A DNA stretch of 64,000 bases from Bermanella sp047628755 (GCA_047628755.1 JBLHVV010000001.1:38995-102994); one strand, 5' to 3'; counted from the first letter of the stretch, positions 51,988-61,279 are shown. Numbers and translations: made by a program. Notes: generated by a model not told the origin, from the sequence alone.

Positions 51988-52016
51988 AATTCTTACAGCG
52001 CTATGTTGTAAGAATT
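51988..52016 (+). promoter_or_regulatory. Intercistronic hairpin between urtA and urtB
   Basis: AATTCTTACA pairs perfectly with TGTAAGAATT around a GCGCTATGT loop, without a T-run. Such hairpins after binding-protein genes commonly stabilise the upstream mRNA so that the binding protein outnumbers the permease. Confidence 0.65.
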
Positions 52017-52088
52017 AACCCTTTCAAATTTAATATTCAACAACACTATCAAATCTCATAATAATTAAAATATAATTTAGGTGACTCC

Positions 52089-53771
52089 ATGAGTATTATA
52101 AAAACATTGCTAATTTGCGTGTTGACGCTAAGCAGTGTCATGGCGTTAAGCACAGAGACTATCTCGCAGCAAGTAATTGCAACCAGTGCTGAACCAAAAA
52201 AAGCTACTGACAGCTTTCAATCGTCAGTTAATAAATTCCCTTCTGCAAGTTATGTAGAAAAACAAAAACTTATAGATATCATTCGTGCATCGAAAAATGA
52301 ACGGGCCCTAGAGCTATTTAACGGCATCCTTTCAGGTGATATATTTTATGTAAAAAAAACTAATGAAGTTGTTTATAGAGCACCTACTGAAGATCGTAAA
52401 TTTTTAGTCACATCATTTTCAAGCGGTAAAGAAGTTGGCTTATTTAAAAAAAGAAAGCTTAAAAAAATAGGAATTAATAATTCACTTCGTGGTAATTTAA
52501 AAAATGCCATTGCAGAATTACAGTTATTCTCAGAAATATTAGAAGACAGAGAATTAGCCGCATTATCAATTTTAAAAACCGCAAGCAGCGATCACCAAAC
52601 ACTAATAAACTCAGCGTTAAAATTTGAACAAAGTAATGGAAAAGATGAATATATTATTGAGGTCTTAACCACATCTAAATCTCTTATTGATTTAAAGTCT
52701 GAAGACCCAGTTGTTCGTCTTCAAGCAATTAAATATCTTGATAAGTCATTATATGTTGAAACTCGTAATGGTTTATCTGGATTTATTGATCATGCGTTAA
52801 TAAATTTTGACGATTATAATCAGGCAGAAATCACTTTAGCAAAAACTACACTAGACGATATTAATCAGTTAATGAAAATTAATGCCGTAATCGAAAATAT
52901 CTATTTTGGTGTGGCGTTAGGCGCAGTGCTTTTATTGGCCGCAATTGGTTTAGCGATCACCTTTGGTGTAATGGGTGTTATCAACATGGCCCATGGCGAA
53001 ATGATTATGCTGGGTGCTTATACAACCTTTGTTATTCAGCAGTTAATGCCAAATCACATTGGTCTATCGTTAGTGGTTGCTGTACCAGCTGCATTTTTAG
53101 TCAGCGGTACAGTGGGCGTATTAGTAGAGCGCAGTGTTATTCGTCATCTGTATGGCCGTCCACTAGAAACTTTGCTGGCAACGTTTGGTGTTAGCTTAAT
53201 ATTGCAGCAAGCGGTTCGTAGTATTTTCGGACCATTAAATCAAGATGTCGTAACACCGGATTGGATGGCAGGAACTTTTACCGTGAATGCTGGCTTAGAG
53301 CTCACCTTTAACCGTTTATATATTATTATTTTCAGCTTAATGGTATTGGTTGGTTTAGCTTTAGTGTTAAAGAAAACATTATTTGGATTGCAAATGCGGG
53401 CCGTCACCATGAACCGTCCGATGGCCAGTTCTATGGGCATTAAAACGGGTTGGGTAGACGCACTCACATTTGGCTTAGGTTCGGGAATTGCTGGAATTGC
53501 AGGTGTTGCACTAAGCCAGCTCACCAACGTAGGCCCTAATCTTGGTCAAGCTTATATTATAGATAGCTTTATGGTTGTTGTGTTTGGTGGTGTGGGTAAT
53601 TTGTGGGGCACATTAGTCGGTGCAATGTCGTTAGGTATTGCTAATAAGATAATGGAACCTATGGCGGGTGCGGTATTAGCAAAAATTATTGTTCTAGTGG
53701 CCATTATATTATTTATTCAAAAGCGCCCACGTGGTTTGTTTGCCTTGAAAGGCCGAGCGGTAGAGGGTTAA
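52089..53771 (+). CDS. urtB: Urea ABC transporter, permease UrtB
   Basis: The 560-aa protein has a signal-like start and an N-terminal extracytoplasmic domain (about residues 25-265) rich in helical repeats (LLSFSEILEDRELAAL-type). A LivH-like permease domain follows, beginning VIENIYFGVALGAVLLLAAIGLAITFGVMGVINMAHGEMIMLGAYT. GIAGVALSQLTNVGPNLGQAYI and FGGVGNLWGTLVGA are permease signatures. The large N-terminal extension is characteristic of proteobacterial UrtB. It pairs with UrtC as the channel; the extension may dock UrtA. Confidence 0.94.
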   Translation: MSIIKTLLICVLTLSSVMALSTETISQQVIATSAEPKKATDSFQSSVNKFPSASYVEKQKLIDIIRASKNERALELFNGILSGDIFYVKKTNEVVYRAPTEDRKFLVTSFSSGKEVGLFKKRKLKKIGINNSLRGNLKNAIAELQLFSEILEDRELAALSILKTASSDHQTLINSALKFEQSNGKDEYIIEVLTTSKSLIDLKSEDPVVRLQAIKYLDKSLYVETRNGLSGFIDHALINFDDYNQAEITLAKTTLDDINQLMKINAVIENIYFGVALGAVLLLAAIGLAITFGVMGVINMAHGEMIMLGAYTTFVIQQLMPNHIGLSLVVAVPAAFLVSGTVGVLVERSVIRHLYGRPLETLLATFGVSLILQQAVRSIFGPLNQDVVTPDWMAGTFTVNAGLELTFNRLYIIIFSLMVLVGLALVLKKTLFGLQMRAVTMNRPMASSMGIKTGWVDALTFGLGSGIAGIAGVALSQLTNVGPNLGQAYIIDSFMVVVFGGVGNLWGTLVGAMSLGIANKIMEPMAGAVLAKIIVLVAIILFIQKRPRGLFALKGRAVEG

Positions 53772-53774
53772 ATT

Positions 53775-54971
53775 ATGAAAAATAATCAAACAATAAACGA
53801 ATCGAATAAATTAAAACTGGGGCCTATGGCCACCTTATTAGTTGGCGACAAGGGTGGTCAGCGCTTAGTAATGGCACTGGTTGCTATTGCCATAATCTTT
53901 CCATTTTGTAATTTGATGTTCCCTGAAGACTCTATTTTCCATGTATCAACTTACGCTCTAACATTAACTGGTAAGTATTTGTGTTACGCATTATTAGCTT
54001 TATCGGTTGATCTAATATGGGGGTACTGCGGAATAATGAGCCTAGGTCATGGTGCATTTTTTGCGCTAGGCGGTTATGCCATGGGTATGTATTTAATGCG
54101 TCAAATTGGAGAGCGTGGTGTTTATGGCAACCCAGATCTTCCAGACTTTATGGTGTTTCTAAGTTGGGAAAACCTACCTTGGTATTGGTTTGGCTTTGAC
54201 CAGTTTTGGTTTGCAATGGTAATGGTGCTGCTAATACCAGGGACGTTAGCATTTGTATTTGGTTGGCTGGCATTTCGTTCTCGTGTAACAGGGGTTTACT
54301 TTTCGATTATTACTCAGGCGTTGACGTATGCATTGATGCTGGCATTTTTTCGTAATGACATGGGCTTCGGTGGTAACAATGGTTTAACTGATTTTAAGGA
54401 TATTTTAGGTTACGACTTACAAAGTGCTGAAACCCGAAGTGTGTTGTTTTTTGCATCGGCAATGGCATTGATATTTGGCTATTTAATAAGTCGTTTTATT
54501 ACTAAATCTAAACTTGGACGTGTATTGGTTAGTATTCGTGATGCGGAAATGCGCACTCGATTTTTAGGTTATAAAGTTGAATATTATAAGTTATTCATCT
54601 TTATTGTGTCAGCCATGCTAGCTGGTATTGCAGGGGCATTGTATGTACCTCAAGTAGGAATCATTAATCCAGGAGAATTTACTCCAATTAATTCTATCGA
54701 AATTATTATTTGGGTGGCGATTGGTGGTCGTGGAACATTGTTTGGTGCCGTAATTGGGGCCATAGCCGTTAATTACGCAAAGACCTATTTTACAGGTGCC
54801 TTCGCCGAGCTATGGCTATTTATGTTAGGTGGTTTATTTGTATTAAGTACTTTGTATTTGCCAAAAGGCATTGTGGGTGCGGTAAAAAGTATTAAAGAAG
54901 GGAATGGAAAGATCAGTCGTCTGTATTTTTTCTTAAAAGAAAAAATTGCGTCAATTAAGGGAGGGGCGTGA
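53775..54971 (+). CDS. urtC: Urea ABC transporter, permease UrtC
   Basis: The 398-aa LivM-like permease starts 3 nt after urtB. It has about ten membrane segments; SVDLIWGYCGIMSLGHGAFFALGGYAMGMYLMR and FSIITQALTYALMLAFFRNDMGFGGNNGLTDF are typical UrtC regions. The EAA-like segment is VSIRDAEMRTRFLGYKVEYYK. The stop overlaps the region of the urtD start. Confidence 0.95.
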   Translation: MKNNQTINESNKLKLGPMATLLVGDKGGQRLVMALVAIAIIFPFCNLMFPEDSIFHVSTYALTLTGKYLCYALLALSVDLIWGYCGIMSLGHGAFFALGGYAMGMYLMRQIGERGVYGNPDLPDFMVFLSWENLPWYWFGFDQFWFAMVMVLLIPGTLAFVFGWLAFRSRVTGVYFSIITQALTYALMLAFFRNDMGFGGNNGLTDFKDILGYDLQSAETRSVLFFASAMALIFGYLISRFITKSKLGRVLVSIRDAEMRTRFLGYKVEYYKLFIFIVSAMLAGIAGALYVPQVGIINPGEFTPINSIEIIIWVAIGGRGTLFGAVIGAIAVNYAKTYFTGAFAELWLFMLGGLFVLSTLYLPKGIVGAVKSIKEGNGKISRLYFFLKEKIASIKGGA

Positions 54972-54973
54972 TC

Positions 54974-55741
54974 ATGGCATTCGTTAGACCAAAGCATTTA
55001 GAAAATGAATTTGCACTGTATTTAGACGGCGTAAATGTAAGCTTTGATGGATTTAAAGCCATTAATAATTTATCTCTGTGTATAGAGCCAGGAGAAATGC
55101 GAGCCATCATCGGGCCAAATGGTGCAGGTAAAACCACTATGATGGACATTATTACAGGAAAGACTCGCCCAGATTCAGGCACCGTATTATTTAAAAATAA
55201 TATCGACCTTACTCAGTACGATGAAGCCGAAGTGGCCAATCTTGGAATCGGTCGAAAGTTTCAAAAGCCCAGTGTGATTGAAAGCTTAACGGTGTTCGAA
55301 AACTTAGAGCTATCGCTAAAAGGTACACGGGGGGTCTTGCAAGCTTTGTTTTATAGACTAAGTCATGAAGGGCTTACTAAGATCAATGACATATTAGAAT
55401 TAATAAACTTAGCTGAAAAGCGCGACGACACGGCCGCCAATCTATCTCATGGTCAAAAGCAATGGTTAGAAATTGGTATGTTAATCAGTCAAGAGCCAGA
55501 GTTATTATTAATAGATGAACCCGCTGCAGGAATGACAGACGAAGAAACCATGAAAACCGCTGAGCTATTTAAGAAGCTAGCAAAAAATCATTCGTTGGTG
55601 GTGGTCGAGCACGATATGGACTTTATTGCAGCACTAGAATGTAAAGTAACCGTATTACATGAAGGCAGTGTGTTGGCTGAAGGCTCGCTAGACACCGTGC
55701 AAAAAAATCAGAAAGTAATTGAAGTATATTTGGGGCGCTAA
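54974..55741 (+). CDS. urtD: Urea ABC transporter, ATPase UrtD
   Basis: The product is 255 aa from the ATG at 54974, with GGGAGGGG seven bases upstream; a GTG at 54968 overlapping urtC is an alternative. Walker A is GPNGAGKTT, the signature LSHGQKQWLEIGM is the LivG/UrtD variant, and Walker B is LLLIDEPAAGM. It pairs with UrtE to power the importer. Confidence 0.95.
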   Translation: MAFVRPKHLENEFALYLDGVNVSFDGFKAINNLSLCIEPGEMRAIIGPNGAGKTTMMDIITGKTRPDSGTVLFKNNIDLTQYDEAEVANLGIGRKFQKPSVIESLTVFENLELSLKGTRGVLQALFYRLSHEGLTKINDILELINLAEKRDDTAANLSHGQKQWLEIGMLISQEPELLLIDEPAAGMTDEETMKTAELFKKLAKNHSLVVVEHDMDFIAALECKVTVLHEGSVLAEGSLDTVQKNQKVIEVYLGR

Positions 55742-55742
55742 C

Positions 55743-56441
55743 ATGTTAGAAGTGAACAATTTAGATGTCGCTTATGGAGCAAGCCAAGCACTTTATGGTG
55801 TATCGATGCAGGCTGAGATCGGCAAAGTAACCTGTGTTTTAGGTCGAAATGGCGTAGGAAAAACCACCTTAATGAAAGCGTTGTCTGGTCACATGTCACC
55901 TAAAGCAGGAGATATATTGTGGAACGGTAAGTCTATTACCAAGCAGCCATCTTATGATCGAGCTAAAAGCGGCATTGCTTATGTTCCACAGGGTCGAGAT
56001 ATTTTCTCACAGCTAACGGTGGAAGAAAATTTGAAAACAGCTTTCTCAAGTTTGAAAAAGAAAGACCGTTTTATAGATGAAGAAGTGTTTGAACTGTTTC
56101 CAGTATTAAAGCAAATGCTAGGGCGTCGAGGCGGTGATTTATCGGGTGGTCAGCAGCAACAGTTGGCCATTGCCCGTGCTTTATTGCTGCGTCCAAAAAT
56201 GTTGATTTTAGATGAGCCAACAGAAGGCATTCAGCCTTCAATTATAAAGGATATACAACGAGTAATTGAATTACTGCGCGAGCGTGGAAATATGGCAATT
56301 GTATTAGTAGAGCAATATTTAGACTTTGCAACCGCTTTAGCCGACGACTATATTATATTAGAGCGAGGTCGTGTGGTGTCTAAAGGTGATCAACAAAAAC
56401 TTAAGACGTCTGACGATGTGCAGCGCTTACTGGCTATATAA
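55743..56441 (+). CDS. urtE: Urea ABC transporter, ATPase UrtE
   Basis: The product is 232 aa from the ATG at 55743, one base after the urtD stop; the frame opens at 55719. It has Walker A GRNGVGKTT, signature LSGGQQQQLAIARAL and Walker B MLILDEPTEGIQPS. The EPTEGIQPSII segment distinguishes UrtE from LivF. In cyanobacteria PII has been reported to bind UrtE, which is relevant to the PII gene here. Confidence 0.95.
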   Translation: MLEVNNLDVAYGASQALYGVSMQAEIGKVTCVLGRNGVGKTTLMKALSGHMSPKAGDILWNGKSITKQPSYDRAKSGIAYVPQGRDIFSQLTVEENLKTAFSSLKKKDRFIDEEVFELFPVLKQMLGRRGGDLSGGQQQQLAIARALLLRPKMLILDEPTEGIQPSIIKDIQRVIELLRERGNMAIVLVEQYLDFATALADDYIILERGRVVSKGDQQKLKTSDDVQRLLAI

Positions 56442-56551
56442 CACTGCAGTTATTTTATATATTAAATTGTATCTAACCAGATGGTTATGTATTGTTACTT
56501 TACAAATACACCTGCTATCTAAATGACTTACAAAAAATAGTGTTAAATATC

Positions 56552-57430
56552 ATGAACAGTTTAGCTCTACAATCCCAAAATAAATTTGACGTGAAACGTT
56601 GGAAGGCTAAGTTTTCAGGGGAATTCATATCTGTTAATAACCATACACGTATGGGCCGGACGGAGCATTTTGGTCCATTAAGAGTACAGCGTCCTTTTTA
56701 TCCTGAAGGCTTGGATTGCTTACATGTATATTTATTGCATCCTCCCGGTGGTTTAGTCGGTGGTGATAAGTTATCGATTGAGTTAAATGTGGCTAAAGGT
56801 GCGCACATATTAATGACCACGCCGTCTGCGGGGAAAATATATCGCAATATAAGCGGTATAAAACAAGGGCAGCATGTGGACATACAAGTTGCCGATAACG
56901 CCATCGTTGAATATCTTCCGCAAGAAAATATTATATTTAATAACGCTGACGCTGAATTAATTACGAAAGTAAATATAACAGGAAATGGAATTTATATTGG
57001 CTGGGAAATAACCTGTCTAGGGAGAATAGAAAGCGATGATCTATTTACTCAAGGTGGATTACAGCAATCACTGACCGTTCATAAAGATGGCAAGCCGTTA
57101 TTTTTAGATCGCCTGTCGTTAGTAGCGCCTTCAGAGTTACAAACTGGCAAGGCTGGTTTTCAGAACAAAATAGTATTTGGAACCTTCATTATTAACAGTG
57201 ATATTGTCAACACACAGTGCGCTGACCAGTTGGCTCAGTGGCAACAAACAACCAATACTTTAATAGCGCCTTCAACGGTGGCCATTACCCAAAAGCCCGG
57301 TGTTTTTATTGCACGAATTCTGGGTGATAAAGCCGAGTGTGCTCGAGATACATTCGAAAGTCTTTGGGCATTGTTGCGACCAAAGGTCATTAATAAGCAA
57401 GCATGTGCCCCAAGAATTTGGCGCACATAA
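56552..57430 (+). CDS. ureD: Urease accessory protein UreD
   Basis: The product is 292 aa from the ATG at 56552, where family similarity begins; the frame opens at 56492, and no strong ribosome site exists for either. GPLRVQRPFYPEG, LHPPGGLVGGDKL, PSAGKIYRN and EYLPQENIIFNNA are characteristic. UreD forms the UreDFG complex that loads nickel and carbon dioxide into apo-urease. It heads the urease gene cluster about 110 nt after urtE. Confidence 0.93.
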   Translation: MNSLALQSQNKFDVKRWKAKFSGEFISVNNHTRMGRTEHFGPLRVQRPFYPEGLDCLHVYLLHPPGGLVGGDKLSIELNVAKGAHILMTTPSAGKIYRNISGIKQGQHVDIQVADNAIVEYLPQENIIFNNADAELITKVNITGNGIYIGWEITCLGRIESDDLFTQGGLQQSLTVHKDGKPLFLDRLSLVAPSELQTGKAGFQNKIVFGTFIINSDIVNTQCADQLAQWQQTTNTLIAPSTVAITQKPGVFIARILGDKAECARDTFESLWALLRPKVINKQACAPRIWRT

Positions 57431-57492
57431 ATAATCAAACATCTTAAACAGATTAACCACACTGTTAAGCGATTAAGTATAAGGAACGCTTC

Positions 57493-57795
57493 ATGGAACT
57501 TTCGCCAAGAGAAAAAGACAAGCTACTGTTATTTGTAGCATCAGAACTAGCACAAAAGCGTTTAAATCGTGGTGTAAAGCTCAATTACCCAGAATGCATA
57601 GCTCTGATAAGTGCCTTTATTATGGAAGGAGCCAGAGACGGAGAAACAGTGGCCCACCTAATGAATACTGGTCGCCAAGTACTTAGCCGTGATCAGGTAA
57701 TGGATGGCATTCCAGAAATGATTCATGACATTCAGGTAGAGGCCACGTTCCCAGATGGAACCAAGTTGGTAACGGTTCACAACCCGATAGCATAA
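57493..57795 (+). CDS. ureA: Urease gamma subunit
   Basis: The 100-aa structural subunit begins MELSPREKDKLLLFVASELAQKR and contains LNYPECIALISAFIMEGARDG and MIHDIQVEATFPDGTKLVTVHNPI. Exact family length. With UreB and UreC it forms the (abg)3 nickel enzyme that hydrolyses urea to ammonia and carbamate. Confidence 0.98.
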   Translation: MELSPREKDKLLLFVASELAQKRLNRGVKLNYPECIALISAFIMEGARDGETVAHLMNTGRQVLSRDQVMDGIPEMIHDIQVEATFPDGTKLVTVHNPIA

Positions 57796-57836
57796 AAAGT
57801 CCTAATTTAATTACATACGAATACAATGGAGGGCTC

Positions 57837-58142
57837 ATGATTCCAGGTGAAATTATTTACGCAGAAGGCGACATCGAGATTAATGTAGGCCGTAAAACGT
57901 TAACGATCGAAGTAGCCAATATTGGTGACAGACCCATCCAAGTGGGCAGTCATTATCATTTTTATGAAGTAAATCCATCCCTTACATTTGATAAAGAACA
58001 AACAAAAGGTTTTCGTTTAAATATTGCTGCGGGAACCGCAGTACGTTTTGAGCCAGGCCAAACACGAACAGTGGAATTGGTTGAATATGCCGGACGTAAA
58101 GAAATTTATGGTTTCCGTGGCGAAATCCAAGGCAAACTTTAG
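57837..58142 (+). CDS. ureB: Urease beta subunit
   Basis: The 101-aa subunit begins MIPGEIIYAEGDIEIN and contains VANIGDRPIQVGSHYHFYEVNPSLTFD and GTAVRFEPGQTRTVELVEYAG, all diagnostic. GGAGGGCTC precedes the ATG. Separate from UreA, as in most proteobacteria. Confidence 0.98.
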   Translation: MIPGEIIYAEGDIEINVGRKTLTIEVANIGDRPIQVGSHYHFYEVNPSLTFDKEQTKGFRLNIAAGTAVRFEPGQTRTVELVEYAGRKEIYGFRGEIQGKL

Positions 58143-58172
58143 GCGTCGGAGTTTGCCTGCGATACCAAAAAT
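58142..58172 (+). repeat. Possible degenerate REP-like element between ureB and ureC
   Basis: GTCGGAGTTTGCCTGCGATACC resembles the GTAGGAGC...GCGATA outline of Pseudomonas REPs, but its stem is imperfect. Listed because two clearer copies occupy other gaps of the same operon. Confidence 0.35.
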
Positions 58173-58268
58173 CTAATCTAATTTAAATTAAAATCGCGCA
58201 CAAGTATCATGTCCGCGAACAAAGAAAGTGCATTAGCTGCGCTCTTGCAAAGTGTTTTGGAGATAGGA

Positions 58269-59972
58269 ATGGCAAAAATAAATCGTAAAGCCTATGTAGA
58301 CATGTATGGCTTGACCGTTGGCGACAAGGTTCGCTTAGGCGACACAGAATTATTCATATCACCTGAAAAAGACTACACCGTTTACGGCGACGAAGTTAAA
58401 TTTGGCGGCGGAAAAGTGATTCGAGACGGCATGGGTCAAAGTCAGGCGCTCAGTAAATTCGTTGCTGACACAGTGATCACCAATGCACTGATCCTAGATT
58501 ATTGGGGCATTGTAAAAGCCGATGTAGCCATTAAAGGTGGCCGCATTGCTGCCATTGGTAAAGCGGGTAACCCAGACACCCAAGAAGGTGTGACCATCGA
58601 AGTGGGTCCTGGTACCGAAGTGATCGCGGGCGAAGGGCAAATCCTAACCCCTGGTGGTGTCGATGCGCACATTCATTTTATTTGCCCTCAGCAAATAGAA
58701 GAGGCATTAATGAGTGGCGTAACCACCATGCTAGGCGGAGGCACGGGTCCTGCAACAGGAACCAATGCAACAACCTGCACACCTGGGCCTTGGCACATTG
58801 GTAAAATGCTGCAAGCAGTTGAAGACCTACCTATGAACATTGGGTTTTTAGGTAAGGGCAACGCCAGTCTGCCAGGCCCATTAATTGAGCAAGTTGAAGC
58901 CGGTGCCATGGGTTTAAAACTTCATGAAGATTGGGGCACTACACCGGCGTCTATTGATTGCTGTTTGACGGTTGCTGACGAGCAAGATGTACAGGTGGCT
59001 ATTCATACTGACACATTAAATGAGTCGGGTTTTGTAGAAGATACCTTAGCGGCATTTAAAGGTCGGACTATTCATACTTACCATACTGAAGGTGCTGGTG
59101 GTGGTCATGCGCCAGACATCATTAAGGCGGCTGGTGAGCCAAATGTATTGCCTTCGTCAACCAATCCAACGCGTCCTTACACGGTAAATACCGTGGACGA
59201 ACACTTGGATATGTTAATGGTATGTCATCATTTAGACCCAAACATTCCAGAAGATGTGGCCTTTGCCGATTCACGTATTCGTCGTGAAACCATTGCCGCA
59301 GAAGATATTCTCCATGATTTAGGCTGCTTCAGTATGATTTCGTCAGACTCTCAAGCCATGGGTCGAGTAGGCGAAGTCATTACACGTACTTGGCAAACGG
59401 CCCATAAAATGAAAGTACAGCGCGGTGCACTACCAGAAGATACAGAGGGCCATGATAATTTCCGCTGCAAACGATATATCGCTAAGTATGCCATAAATCC
59501 GGCTATTACCATGGGTGTGTCACACGAAGTAGGTTCTATTGAGGTGGGTAAGTTAGCCGATTTGGTTTTATGGAAGCCAATGTTTTTTGGCACCAAACCT
59601 TCGTTAATTATAAAAGGTGGAATGATTGCAGGCGCACCTATGGGCGATCCAAATGCATCTATTCCTACGCCTCAGCCAGTACATTACCGAATGATGTTTG
59701 GCTCTATGGGCAAAGCGGTTCATGAAACTAGTATCAGTTTTGTGTCTCAAAGTTCTTTGGACAAGGGAACGCTTGAGCACCTAGGTTTGAAAAAACAACT
59801 CTGTGCTGTGAAAAATACGCGTAAACTTACTAAGTCAGATATGAAGTTAAATGACTATCAGCCTAAGTTAGAAGTTGACCCACAAACATACGTGGTTAAA
59901 GCTGATGGAGTTGAATTAACCTGCGAGCCGGCAGAAGTATTGCCCATGGCACAGCGCTATTATTTATTTTAA
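58269..59972 (+). CDS. ureC: Urease alpha subunit (catalytic)
   Basis: The product is 567 aa from the ATG at 58269 (MAKINRKAYVDMYG), the exact family length; the 20-codon extension from 58209 is unlikely. All nickel-centre residues are in the standard numbering: His134, His136, carbamylated Lys217, His246, His272 and Asp360. The flap Cys319-His320 sits in MVCHHLDPN. No substitution suggests loss of activity. Confidence 0.98.
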   Translation: MAKINRKAYVDMYGLTVGDKVRLGDTELFISPEKDYTVYGDEVKFGGGKVIRDGMGQSQALSKFVADTVITNALILDYWGIVKADVAIKGGRIAAIGKAGNPDTQEGVTIEVGPGTEVIAGEGQILTPGGVDAHIHFICPQQIEEALMSGVTTMLGGGTGPATGTNATTCTPGPWHIGKMLQAVEDLPMNIGFLGKGNASLPGPLIEQVEAGAMGLKLHEDWGTTPASIDCCLTVADEQDVQVAIHTDTLNESGFVEDTLAAFKGRTIHTYHTEGAGGGHAPDIIKAAGEPNVLPSSTNPTRPYTVNTVDEHLDMLMVCHHLDPNIPEDVAFADSRIRRETIAAEDILHDLGCFSMISSDSQAMGRVGEVITRTWQTAHKMKVQRGALPEDTEGHDNFRCKRYIAKYAINPAITMGVSHEVGSIEVGKLADLVLWKPMFFGTKPSLIIKGGMIAGAPMGDPNASIPTPQPVHYRMMFGSMGKAVHETSISFVSQSSLDKGTLEHLGLKKQLCAVKNTRKLTKSDMKLNDYQPKLEVDPQTYVVKADGVELTCEPAEVLPMAQRYYLF

Positions 59973-59982
59973 TTGAAATTTA

Positions 59983-60009
59983 CGGGTCGCGTTAATGCGC
60001 GACTCCTAC
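59983..60009 (-). repeat. REP-like hairpin between ureC and ureE
   Basis: On the reverse strand it reads GTAGGAGTCGCGC-ATTAA-CGCGACCCG: a GTAGGAG head followed by a GTCGCG/CGCGAC stem. This is the Pseudomonas-type REP outline, in opposite orientation to the copy before ureG. Confidence 0.6.
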
Positions 60010-60030
60010 TGGTTTGATGTTATATAAAAA

Positions 60031-60540
60031 ATGAAAATATTTACAAAAATTTTAGCAACTGACTTACCGCCAGAAACAAACAGTGAAACCATCAGTTTAA
60101 ATTTTGATGATCGTAAGCGTGGACGTTTAAAATTGGTAACAGATAACGGAAATGATGCTGGCATTCAAATTGTACGAGGTCAGGTACTGCGTCACGGCAC
60201 GGTGCTGTCTACCGAGCAAGGTGAGTATTTAACCGTATTAGCATTAAACGAGTCGGTTGCTACCGCGTATGTTAAGGACGCAACCTTGTTTGCCCGCGGT
60301 TGTTATCATTTAGGTAATCGCCATGTACCACTGCAAATCGGTGAAGGTTTTTTACGTTTCCAAAAAGATTACGTGTTAGAAGATATGCTGCATGGTTTGG
60401 GCATTCACGTGGAACATGAACTTGCGCCGTTTGAACCAGAGAATGGGGCTTACGCTCCTGGTACGGGTGGACACCATCATCATGGTGAAAGTGACGATCA
60501 TTCTCATGACGAAGATTCGGGTCATGGCCACAGTCATTAA
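60031..60540 (+). CDS. ureE: Urease accessory nickel metallochaperone UreE
   Basis: The 169-aa protein has an N-terminal UreE domain (LNFDDRKRGRLKLVTDNG) and a C-terminal metal-binding domain with GNRHVPLQIGEGFLRFQKDYVLEDML. A His-rich tail GGHHHHGESDDHSHDEDSGHGHSH follows, able to bind several nickel ions. It delivers nickel via UreG. The 3' end overlaps the ureF start by 17 nt. Confidence 0.96.
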   Translation: MKIFTKILATDLPPETNSETISLNFDDRKRGRLKLVTDNGNDAGIQIVRGQVLRHGTVLSTEQGEYLTVLALNESVATAYVKDATLFARGCYHLGNRHVPLQIGEGFLRFQKDYVLEDMLHGLGIHVEHELAPFEPENGAYAPGTGGHHHHGESDDHSHDEDSGHGHSH

Positions 60541-61246
60541 TTTATCGGCAGAGCCACCGGCAAAGGAACAGCAAGCTTCGTCTATTCGCTTGTTGTCTTT
60601 ATTGCATTTATCCAGCCCTGCATTACCTGTGGGTGCGTTTGCGTACTCACAAGGTCTTGAATATGCACTCGACATTGGCTGGTGCAAAAACAGAGAAGAT
60701 GTTCACCACTGGATTTCTGACAATTTGAAATTTGGCTTGGGCCAGTTAGATCTACCTATTTACATAAGAATATTTAAAGCTTGGCAACAGCTAGATGCTG
60801 ACAGCATTCAATATTGGAACGATACCCTGTTAGCTTTTCGTGAAACCAAAGAATTATATTTAGAAGATACTCAAGTGGGCAGTGCTTACGTGCAATGGCA
60901 TTTAGGGCAAGACCCTAAAAGACAAACACAGTTAGATTTATGTAACACTCCCACGGTAGTCACCATGGGTGCATTAGCAGCGGTACTCACCAATATAAAT
61001 ATTGAAAACGCTTTGTTAGGGTTTGTATGGAGCTGGGCTGAAAATCAAATTACCTGTGCTAGTAAGGCCATGCCCATGGGACAAACAGACGCACAAAAAA
61101 CATTACAAAGCTTAATACCTGAAATGGCAAAGGCATGTGAACAAGCGGTATCCATTAAAGACCATGATATTGGCACCAGCCTTGTGGGCACGGCTATGGC
61201 ATCGGCATTACACGAACAACAGTATTCACGATTATTTAGATCATAA
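60524..61246 (+). CDS. ureF: Urease accessory protein UreF
   Basis: The product is 240 aa from the ATG at 60524 inside the last codons of ureE; the longer frame from 60392 overlaps ureE's coding frame and is rejected. LLHLSSPALPVGAFAYSQGLEYAL, FRETKELYLEDTQVG and PTVVTMGALAAV match UreF. It bridges UreD and UreG in the activation complex. Confidence 0.93.
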   Translation: MATVINLSAEPPAKEQQASSIRLLSLLHLSSPALPVGAFAYSQGLEYALDIGWCKNREDVHHWISDNLKFGLGQLDLPIYIRIFKAWQQLDADSIQYWNDTLLAFRETKELYLEDTQVGSAYVQWHLGQDPKRQTQLDLCNTPTVVTMGALAAVLTNINIENALLGFVWSWAENQITCASKAMPMGQTDAQKTLQSLIPEMAKACEQAVSIKDHDIGTSLVGTAMASALHEQQYSRLFRS

Positions 61247-61254
61247 AAATTAAT

Positions 61255-61279
61255 GTAGGAGCCCACCCCGTGGGCGAAT
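61255..61279 (+). repeat. REP-like hairpin between ureF and ureG
   Basis: GTAGGAGCCCACCCCGTGGG then CGAAT: head GTAGGA, stem GCCCAC/GTGGGC with CCC loop, tail GAA. Very close to the Pseudomonas REP outline. Confidence 0.65.

Noticed and set aside
58209..58268. 20-codon N-terminal extension of UreC
   Set aside because: Family length and residue numbering fit the ATG at 58269 exactly, with a ribosome site in front of it.
60392..60523. Extended start of ureF overlapping ureE
   Set aside because: The extra residues are Met/Ile-rich out-of-frame translation of the UreE His tail; UreF similarity starts after the ATG at 60524.
60376..60687. 103-aa Met/Thr-rich frame antisense to ureE
   Set aside because: Produced by the His-codon repeats of the UreE tail read backwards.
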